Assembly (NCBI GenBank): GCA_018432615.1
Contig: JAHDSQ010000015.1
Span: 1-60,021, forward strand
Length of the DNA: 60,021 bases
Reading direction: 5' to 3'
Origin: Clostridia bacterium
GTDB lineage: Bacteria; Bacillota; Peptococcia; DRI-13; SM3-B62
Shown here in pieces: positions 53,329 through 60,021 of the stretch; the first letter of the stretch is position 1, and each line of letters starts with the position of its first letter. Both the position numbers and the translations under genes were made by a program. Below the pieces are notes generated by a model. It did no database searches. It worked only from the letters and a program-made list of their open reading frames with translations, and had not been told where the DNA came from.

Positions 53329-55302
53329 TTATCCCGACAACGCTTCTCGGATCAAGGCCTTAAAACTATGGTACCCGGCATGTTGAAGCGCTTCGGGCCT
53401 TCGCAGAACTTTCGTATCATATCCTTTTGCCGCAAGCTTCTCCCACAACTCGGTGTTTGGAAATATGAAACTAAATTCTTCTGATGACAGCTTCAACATT
53501 TCTTCATAGCTATACCCGAGGTTTCCGAGAACACCGCTTTGAGCCTCGGTAATGCCATGTGCCGAAAGCTCCGCGCGTTGCGCGTCGTTGGGCATAAACG
53601 CGGGGGCTCCGTCAGGGGTGGCTCCCGGCGCAAAGATACTTTTGATTTGATCCGTCGAAAGCGCTTCATAGTCCTCAACGCCGTATCCGAATCCAAGGTT
53701 CCCAAGCGTACTCAATTCCCACCTCTCAAATCTGCCCGTTGCCGCTACCTTGAAACTGTCTATCAGGAACCGGCCGTCGGAGCCTTCCGCCAGCTCGATT
53801 TCCACCGTCGTGTTTTCGTCAAGCCCAAGCGTCACACCGAGGCGGTCGGGGTCTGTGGCCAAAAAGACCGGCTCCGAAACGGAAACGGGAAAAGCCACGC
53901 CGGTGATTCTCCGAAACTGCATAAGGTCAATCGCTTCCGAAGCCCTGTTATTATTCCATTTTTGAATTTCTGCCTTTAACCCGTCTGTGCCCAGCCTATC
54001 AATCAGCTCGTACCACCGAAAATGCGCCGCCTGACAGAAAGCCAAGCTACGGCTCATAGCAGATCCGAGCGTTCTCATATCGTACCCGGAAGAAAGTCGA
54101 TCCAAATCCGCATTTCTGTGTACGATAATCTTTTGACCTAAAATTTCCGCTCTGTCCGGCCCCATATAACTAACAAATTCCATGCCGTCCAGCCAGTCGT
54201 AAACGGGCTTAAGAACCTCGGCGTCAAGCGGGCCTATCGTATGGGTATAGACTCCGTTCTTGGAGAGAAAAAGAAGGTCTTTGCTCTTTGTGAAACAGAC
54301 AAGCATCCTGTCGCACGGATAGGAGTGCCTGATATCGCCAAGAAGAGTATATGTCAGTTCGGCGTTTCCTTCAAAGACAAGCTCGATGCAGGATCCCTGC
54401 TCCCAGTAATCGCGGACAATGCTCTCATTGTCAATTCGGACCGCCGCCTGGTCGAGTATTTCAGGCAGCGCGCCAATGAGTGCGTTGGCGACAAAACCTA
54501 TCCTATCCTCGTCCATCGTGTAGCTGTCCCATCCTATGTGGCGGTAATTCATCCGCACGGCGGTTTTGACATAATCGGAAAGAGGACGCGATGCCGAGTG
54601 AGAAATAAAAACAGGCTCTTCGGTGGTTTCGTCCACATAATAGCGGAAAGATTCCGTCCGGACTGTAATCAGTTCGCTATAATCGGCCGCGACGACGGCG
54701 GCGCGGATTTCCTGCCACTGTTCGTCATTCAGGGGATATTCCTTGGTCACGCAGTAATCCATGGTAACAGAGTATATGGTGAGGTTATTTTCGACAGCAC
54801 TTTCACAATTTTTGAGTACGTAAATTGGTTTATCGTTTATGCCCACGGGAAAAGCTGTGTATTTCACGCCGTCATATTTCCAATGCTTGTTTATGAATAT
54901 GGATGTAGGAGTAATCTCCCTTACCTCAAAATGGTCGCGGATGACCTTTTCCACATAATCGCGGGTCATGATGCCCTTGTCGTCGCCCCAATTGTCAAGG
55001 TTTATCGCAAATGCGTAAAAAAGATATTCGGCGATGTCTGTGGGCGCATCGCCCGCCTCAAAAAAAGGCACATAGTCGAGGCGATTGCGCAGGGCGAAAT
55101 CGAAGTACTCGCCCCGCAGGGAGGCGTTGGCATCAAGATTTGCTTTTCCACTCGTGAAGGTACAACCCCCCGCAAGGGCAATAATCAAAATAACGGCAAG
55201 CAGAACATATTGCAACCGCAGACTTATTTTTCCTTTAAGTCCCCTCCGTAGCAAGATGACAACAATAATCAACAACACGAAGGTTATGATCCAACCAGCC
55301 AT
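53329..55302 (-). CDS. Membrane-anchored protein of unknown function
   Basis: 657 residues. Two hydrophobic segments (about 3-20 and 32-47), the second resembling a lipobox stretch (LAGGC), then a large soluble, probably extracytoplasmic region with no domain I recognise. The C-terminal 100 residues repeat a short helical motif (LGNLGFGYGVEDYEALS, LGNLGYSYEEMLKLS). A 336-codon frame on the opposite strand is judged a shadow. Base use looks richer in G+C than its neighbours, which may hint at transfer. Confidence 0.7.
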   Translation of the reverse strand: MAGWIITFVLLIIVVILLRRGLKGKISLRLQYVLLAVILIIALAGGCTFTSGKANLDANASLRGEYFDFALRNRLDYVPFFEAGDAPTDIAEYLFYAFAINLDNWGDDKGIMTRDYVEKVIRDHFEVREITPTSIFINKHWKYDGVKYTAFPVGINDKPIYVLKNCESAVENNLTIYSVTMDYCVTKEYPLNDEQWQEIRAAVVAADYSELITVRTESFRYYVDETTEEPVFISHSASRPLSDYVKTAVRMNYRHIGWDSYTMDEDRIGFVANALIGALPEILDQAAVRIDNESIVRDYWEQGSCIELVFEGNAELTYTLLGDIRHSYPCDRMLVCFTKSKDLLFLSKNGVYTHTIGPLDAEVLKPVYDWLDGMEFVSYMGPDRAEILGQKIIVHRNADLDRLSSGYDMRTLGSAMSRSLAFCQAAHFRWYELIDRLGTDGLKAEIQKWNNNRASEAIDLMQFRRITGVAFPVSVSEPVFLATDPDRLGVTLGLDENTTVEIELAEGSDGRFLIDSFKVAATGRFERWELSTLGNLGFGYGVEDYEALSTDQIKSIFAPGATPDGAPAFMPNDAQRAELSAHGITEAQSGVLGNLGYSYEEMLKLSSEEFSFIFPNTELWEKLAAKGYDTKVLRRPEALQHAGYHSFKALIREALSG

Positions 55303-55333
55303 TTTTTTCTCCTCCCCCTGCTCAGGTCTTTTG

Positions 55334-56434
55334 TTATTGAACTTTCCCTCTGGCCTTAACTTTCCAATTGTTTACTCTATTATTCTCATCAAAAACTACT
55401 AAAGATTCGGCCAAATTAACAGCGGTACAAGCGTGGTTTGGAATGATTTCCAATACATCCCCAATCTCCGGCATCTTTTCACTTTTCATACCTTCAATTA
55501 TGCCGTGTTCTTCTGAAAGACGGCTTAAAAGCAGGTGTGGGTAACCTTTAATAAACCCAAATCCTTTTAACATTTCATTCCCATGTGCTCCCTTATCAAG
55601 AGAAAGCGTTTTACTTCCCGCATCAATTATTACTCTGTTTTGTGTTGGCTTGCTTATCACGGTTGCATATATTGACAAAGCACAGCGTTGTGCTGGCACG
55701 ACCCCTAAACTCACTTGCATAGCATCGTAGAAAACATAATTACCCGGTCTTATTTCCGTTACCCCTTTAATTCTGCCTGATATCTTGGCAGTTGGCGTTG
55801 AACCGACTGAAACAACTTCTACCGGAATACCTTCTTTATTTAAACCCCTTGCTAGATCGACCATTATTTCGCCTTCTTGCCTACCTATTTCATCTACCTG
55901 GCTCGGGGAGGAAGCGCCATAAGCGTGCCCGGCATGAGTAAATATACCTTTAAAATTCAATCCGGGTATTTGTCTTATTTTTTTAGCTAAAACTATAGCC
56001 TCATGTCCGGACTTAACACCGCAACGATTCAACCCTGTGTCTACTTCCATTAAAACCGGGATTTTTCTTTCGACTTTTGCGGCCATATCCTTTAAATAGC
56101 CGACTCCTACTTCACTATCTACCGCTAAAGTTAAGTCGGCAGCACGCATAAGATTTATGACCCGCTGTATTTTTTTCTCACCAATAATTTGATAAGCAAT
56201 AAATACATCTCTGATTCCGGCTTTTGCCATTTCCTCTGCTTCACCAATTTTGGCAACCGTTATTCCTTTAGCTCCCGCTTCTACTTGTAATAACGCTATC
56301 TCTGGTGTTTTATGTGCTTTAATATGCGGGCGGAGATCAACTCCTGCTTCTTTTGAAAACTGAGCCATCTCGGTAATATTTCTTTTTAATTTATTCTTAT
56401 CTAAAACCACTAAAGGCGTATCAATACTTTTCAT
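55334..56434 (-). CDS. D-threonine aldolase / D-serine dehydratase-like PLP protein
   Basis: 366 residues. Alanine-racemase-type N-terminal barrel with the PLP Lys in LRPHIKAHKTPEI, and VDTGLNRCGVKSG. The C-terminal beta domain ends with the metal-site motif IIPNHACTAVNL typical of the D-TA/DSD1 family (His and Cys ligands). Probably acts on D-threonine or another D-3-hydroxy amino acid; exact substrate unknown. It lies after the aspartate kinase but beyond a terminator. Confidence 0.88.
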   Translation of the reverse strand: MKSIDTPLVVLDKNKLKRNITEMAQFSKEAGVDLRPHIKAHKTPEIALLQVEAGAKGITVAKIGEAEEMAKAGIRDVFIAYQIIGEKKIQRVINLMRAADLTLAVDSEVGVGYLKDMAAKVERKIPVLMEVDTGLNRCGVKSGHEAIVLAKKIRQIPGLNFKGIFTHAGHAYGASSPSQVDEIGRQEGEIMVDLARGLNKEGIPVEVVSVGSTPTAKISGRIKGVTEIRPGNYVFYDAMQVSLGVVPAQRCALSIYATVISKPTQNRVIIDAGSKTLSLDKGAHGNEMLKGFGFIKGYPHLLLSRLSEEHGIIEGMKSEKMPEIGDVLEIIPNHACTAVNLAESLVVFDENNRVNNWKVKARGKVQ

Positions 56435-56530
56435 TTTATAACACTTCCTCTTCAGCTAGAGTTTTCTTGCATTTCCTTTCTTATTTCAGGGACTTTTCTT
56501 ATGCCACTTTTAATTTTACCATAAAAGACT

Positions 56531-56563
56531 AAAAAACCCCGCCATTTTTAAATGACGGGGTTT
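56531..56563 (-). terminator. Terminator of the aspartate kinase gene
   Basis: Minus strand: AAACCCCGTCATT, short loop, AATGGCGGGGTTTTTT. Strong stem with U-run, 37 bp after the stop codon. Confidence 0.9.
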
Positions 56564-56599
56564 CTCGCTATCCTCTCTTTTAACTGTTTTATCGCAGTT

Positions 56600-57988
56600 T
56601 TAACAACCGTTATAACATAATTCTTCATTCAGACAGATTATTGCTTTGTTATAATTCTCCCTTTCAATTACAAACTGTATATTGACTTGCCGCAAAGACT
56701 GTGAAACGCAGAGCACATTAATGCTGTTCTTAGCCAACACATTTACTGCTTTGGCCAAAACACCGGGTTTTGATATATTTGATCCGATTAAACACATAAT
56801 AGCAACCTCTTTAATGGTTACCCTTTTGAAATTGTCACTAAGCTCACTGACAAGACTTTTATCAATATCGTCTTCCCAGAGCACTACCGAAATGCTATTG
56901 GCGTTTGTTGCTTTCATGATGTAACTTATATGATGCTTTTCAAGTATTTTCATCATATTCAAGTCGGCTCCGACTTCACCGACCATTGTTGAATCAAATA
57001 TTTCACAAACCACAACCTTATCCGAACCTGTAATGATTTCAATTTTTGATTCTTTACCGACATAGTCCTTAGTAATCAATGTTCCCGGATGTTGCGGGTC
57101 AAAAGTATTTTTGATTCGCAAATTAATCCCCAGATTTTCCAATGGTTTTGAAGCCTTGGGATGAATGGCCTCCATTCCTACATCCGCCATTTGATCTGTT
57201 ACATCGTAATTTGTGAATCCCACTATCTTTGTATGCTCTACCCCAACGATGTTCGGATCCGCGGAAGACAAATGGAATTCCTTATGAATAATGGCCTCGT
57301 CAGCCTTAAGTACAACAGCGATTTTTGAAAATGTAATTTCTGAATAACCTCTGTCAAATTCACGCATGATGCCTTCTGTACCCTTAGTGTAACCGGTAGC
57401 AACTAAGATGCTTTTTTTAACATCAACTGATTCGAAAGATTTGATGATTCTTTCATCGATCGTGAGATGTCTCGGGTCACTGAAACCCGTCAAATCCACG
57501 AACTTTGCGTTTATACCGTTGTTATGCAATATGTTCACTGTATTGTATGCCGAATGAGCTTCCCCAATAGAAGCAAGTATTTCTCTGGCTGCCAGGTTGA
57601 TACTATTTCTCTCAACATAACCTGATGCTATAACGTCGGCCATACTGCTCAGATAATCCTTTGTCTTACTTATCCTTTTTGTTATGAAGTTATTTGCTTC
57701 CTCTATATCCAAACCCAAATCGGAGAATTCATTGTTTATTTTAATAAGCCTTTGTAGCAATTCATCAATTGCACTTTCATAATCCTGATGCATGATGAAC
57801 TTTGTATAGATACCGGCCTCTTTGGTTTTTTTATTTTCCAATAGCACATTAGTAATACCGCCATATGCCGATACTACAAGAACCCTGCCGTATTTAAATT
57901 CTTTCTCATGAGGATAGTGCACAATGTTTTTTAGCACATCCTGAAACCTTAACATTGACGTTCCGCCAATTTTTTCAACTGTTAGCAT
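56600..57988 (-). CDS. Aspartate kinase
   Basis: 462 residues. Phosphorylates aspartate, first step to lysine, threonine and methionine. N-terminal kinase motif VEKIGGTSMLRFQDVL, VVSAYGGITNVLL, SSADPNIVGVEHT, then two ACT domains (about 320-460). The opening VEKIGGTSM and overall shape resemble the Ask_Ect group found with ectoine genes, but no ectoine genes are nearby. No riboswitch precedes it; the lysine riboswitch of this window is at 18 kb. Confidence 0.88.
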   Translation of the reverse strand: MLTVEKIGGTSMLRFQDVLKNIVHYPHEKEFKYGRVLVVSAYGGITNVLLENKKTKEAGIYTKFIMHQDYESAIDELLQRLIKINNEFSDLGLDIEEANNFITKRISKTKDYLSSMADVIASGYVERNSINLAAREILASIGEAHSAYNTVNILHNNGINAKFVDLTGFSDPRHLTIDERIIKSFESVDVKKSILVATGYTKGTEGIMREFDRGYSEITFSKIAVVLKADEAIIHKEFHLSSADPNIVGVEHTKIVGFTNYDVTDQMADVGMEAIHPKASKPLENLGINLRIKNTFDPQHPGTLITKDYVGKESKIEIITGSDKVVVCEIFDSTMVGEVGADLNMMKILEKHHISYIMKATNANSISVVLWEDDIDKSLVSELSDNFKRVTIKEVAIMCLIGSNISKPGVLAKAVNVLAKNSINVLCVSQSLRQVNIQFVIERENYNKAIICLNEELCYNGC

Positions 57989-58215
57989 GTTAATCTCCTT
58001 ACCATGTTTTTACAAATGTCTTCGTATTAGTATATTACAAAACTATTGAACTATAATAAAAAGTTAATATAGGCTTACAGAAATACATTATAGCACTATT
58101 TTCACCTGAGTAATAGTAATTTTCTGGGTTTGTTATCTTTACAACATATTTACATCTACAATGACAATATTGACTTTATTTTTACTTAATTTGGTTTAAT
58201 CTTAAGACAGCTACA

Positions 58216-58494
58216 TTGTTGTATTATTCTTCGTATAGTTTGAATGCAAAATATATCAAACAAGTAGATACGGACGACAATTTTTTAAATCTGGTCTTAA
58301 GTATTAAAGAGTATCTTCAGGAAACGTCATTAAGTCAAACTGAGAAAGAGAATATAATTACCCAAATTATTGAGACAACTGATTCAATCAAAAATACAAC
58401 TAAACATCAACAGGCCTGGCAATGGGAAATACTAAATAACAGGATTGTTAGTATCCTTAATACGCTTATTGGCATGGAAATCACAAAACAGTGA
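58216..58494 (+). CDS. Small protein of unknown function
   Basis: Up to 92 residues from a TTG without a good ribosome-binding site. Frame open a further 14 codons upstream without ATG or GTG. Helical, polar composition (SIKEYLQETSLSQTEKENII). No family recognised; the start is uncertain and the gene may be non-functional. Confidence 0.45.
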   Translation: MLYYSSYSLNAKYIKQVDTDDNFLNLVLSIKEYLQETSLSQTEKENIITQIIETTDSIKNTTKHQQAWQWEILNNRIVSILNTLIGMEITKQ

Positions 58495-58520
58495 TGATTA
58501 ACTGTTTGAACGTCACTGTT

Positions 58521-59795
58521 CTATGATTCTTTACTTTCTTTACTATCTCTAATAAAGTATTCTTTCATCGGTGTAAATATAAATATCATCCCTGTTAAGC
58601 CTACTGTCATTAATCCGCAACTGATCAATCCCATAGCAGCACCATGGTACTCCATAACCGTTCCGGCAAAAAGATTGCCGAGAGGATGGGAACCCTGATT
58701 GACCAGGGTGTAAATACTCATCACCCGACCCCGATATGAGTCTGCTATGTTTAACTGGATAACAGCATTAGCCATATTAAGGAAAGTAATACTGTAAAAC
58801 CCGATTATAAACAAAAAGACTATACTTGCAGCATAAACTCTTATATAAGCAGTGGCAATATGCAAAGCCGATATAATGACCGCATCTATGACAATCTGTT
58901 CCCTTTTTACCTCTCTTGACGATTTATTGGCCATATAAATCGCCCCTACGAAAGCCCCAACACCCATAGCAGATAATAAAGTTGTATACCCATTAACACC
59001 CCGCATCAAAACTGTATCGGCAAAAACGGGAACAATCACTTGAGTGTTCATGGCAAATGTACAAAAAACCAGCATCATCATCAGGGTTATGCGAAGGGTA
59101 TTATCCGCGGTAATATGTTTAAGTCCTTCAACAATTTCATTGCTAATACTCTTCTTTTCCTTAGGTTTCGGAGCACCCTGATCCTTTATAAAGAAAAGAC
59201 TGGCAAAAACAGCGATGAAGCTAACGCCGTTTAAGAAAAAACAGAATGCCATCCCGTATTTTGCCATGACAATACCTGCCAGCATCGGCCCTACAAACTT
59301 AGACATTTGCGTGACCGTACTGTTGAGAGAAATAGCATTGGGAAGATCATCCTTCCCTACCAAGTCATAATACCAAGACTGACGAGATGGTATATCAACC
59401 GTTTGCAAGGTTCCGAAGATAGCTATTAAAAGCAAAACATGCCAGTATTCAACACGATTTGACCAAACTAAAAGAAACAAAGCAATAGACTGGACCATAA
59501 ATCCAGCCTGGGTAATAAAAATTAGCTTTTTTTTGGAAACCCGATCCACCAATACACCGGCAAATAAAGAAAACACCAGCATCGGCATAAACTGAAAAAA
59601 TCCGAGCACGCCTAGAGCAAATGGAGAATCAGTTAACGTATACACCAACCAAACCTGAGCCGTACGCTGCATCCAGGTTCCTATCCACTTAATGCTCTGT
59701 CCGACCCAGTAATACCTGAAGTCTCTATGTCTCAAAGAGCTAAAAGTCACTTTAGCTCTGTTTGCTATCGCAAGCAACAGAGTGTTTTTGTCCAT
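58521..59795 (-). CDS. MFS transporter (EntS-like)
   Basis: 424 residues with 12 helices. Starts with RHRDFRYYWVGQSIKWIGTW, then the loop-2 motif FSLFAGVLVDRVSKKKLIFI, and PSRQSWYYDLVGKDDLPNAI typical of the MFS_3/EntS group that exports siderophores or drugs. Substrate unknown. Single gene. Confidence 0.92.
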   Translation of the reverse strand: MDKNTLLLAIANRAKVTFSSLRHRDFRYYWVGQSIKWIGTWMQRTAQVWLVYTLTDSPFALGVLGFFQFMPMLVFSLFAGVLVDRVSKKKLIFITQAGFMVQSIALFLLVWSNRVEYWHVLLLIAIFGTLQTVDIPSRQSWYYDLVGKDDLPNAISLNSTVTQMSKFVGPMLAGIVMAKYGMAFCFFLNGVSFIAVFASLFFIKDQGAPKPKEKKSISNEIVEGLKHITADNTLRITLMMMLVFCTFAMNTQVIVPVFADTVLMRGVNGYTTLLSAMGVGAFVGAIYMANKSSREVKREQIVIDAVIISALHIATAYIRVYAASIVFLFIIGFYSITFLNMANAVIQLNIADSYRGRVMSIYTLVNQGSHPLGNLFAGTVMEYHGAAMGLISCGLMTVGLTGMIFIFTPMKEYFIRDSKESKES

Positions 59796-59932
59796 AATAA
59801 TACATCTCTTTCCGCAAATAGCTGGTTTTTTTGTCTTATCTTCGCCATATTATATCACAACATATCATTAATTGTTCTCCAATTTAACAAAGATTGGTCC
59901 TATTTGCAATAGGATTTGCTCTATTTTTATAT

Positions 59933-59989
59933 ACAACAATACCCTGCATCTTCCTGATAAGCGATGAAGTATTGCTGGGGTATTGTTGT
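59933..59989. repeat. Perfect 12-bp inverted repeat with 33-bp spacer
   Basis: ACAACAATACCC and GGGTATTGTTGT enclose 33 bases. No U-run follows. It may be an RNA structure or the end of a mobile element continuing beyond the window. Confidence 0.5.
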
Positions 59990-60021
59990 AATCCATAAAA
60001 AATATTTAGATTATTACATAA

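Noticed and set aside
54241..55251. 336-codon plus-strand frame opposite the 657-residue gene
   Set aside because: No ribosome-binding site; composition is that of an antisense shadow, while the minus-strand frame is longer and has membrane anchors.

Overview
The window looks like a chromosomal segment of an anaerobic, spore-forming member of the Firmicutes (Clostridia, Peptococcaceae/Dehalobacter-like). The basis is indirect: Gram-positive style Shine-Dalgarno sites, many TTG/GTG starts, a YhcN-type sporulation lipoprotein, a two-gene SufC/SufB-like set in place of a full SUF operon, class II fumarase next to malic enzyme, a lysine riboswitch, lipoproteins and copper-amine-oxidase-like wall domains, and a UGA-containing (selenocysteine) peroxiredoxin. 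The species cannot be fixed from the sequence.

Left part (1-28 kb), mostly core genome on the minus strand. A polyphosphate-polymerase-like (VTC) / DUF4956 / carbohydrate-binding lipoprotein cluster has a probable deletion scar between its first two genes and sits beside an OmpR-type two-component pair. A selenocysteine peroxiredoxin (UGA codon 46) follows on the plus strand. Next come an AbrB-family membrane protein, malic enzyme, fumarase, SufB-like/SufC, a ZIP transporter, a YhcN-like lipoprotein, thymidylate kinase, HtrA with a second two-component system, and an HMCES/YedK peptidase. A lysine riboswitch with a terminator precedes a 52-residue zinc-finger-like protein. Then nicotinate phosphoribosyltransferase, a lytic transglycosylase, coaE-mutM-polA, a sigma/anti-sigma(DUF4349) pair with an ECF-type promoter, and an EamA transporter.

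Middle part (28-46 kb), an accessory island. An AbrB/PIN toxin-antitoxin pair precedes a complete tRNA-Leu(CAA) with a clear promoter. Three same-strand partial copies of that tRNA (30.05, 31.01 and 45.56 kb) break in or near the T arm and look like integration scars. The island holds a Phd/ParE-like pair, two intact GHKL histidine kinases and a third remnant, one LytTR response regulator, secreted lipoproteins (some decayed), a 1926-residue surface protein, and a secreted copper-amine-oxidase-like/CBM-like protein. Four copies of a 10-bp direct repeat with exact 21-bp periodicity lie upstream of the lipoprotein and surface genes. At three of them a TATAAT-like -10 box lies at exactly the same distance. 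This strongly suggests a LytTR-controlled surface-protein regulon contained in the island.

Right part (46-60 kb). A frameshifted MazF/PemK-like remnant, threonine ammonia-lyase, a translationally coupled pair of secreted proteins including one of 1497 residues built from two kinds of tandem repeat, a membrane-anchored unknown, a D-threonine-aldolase/alanine-racemase-like PLP enzyme, an aspartate kinase, a small unknown and an MFS exporter.
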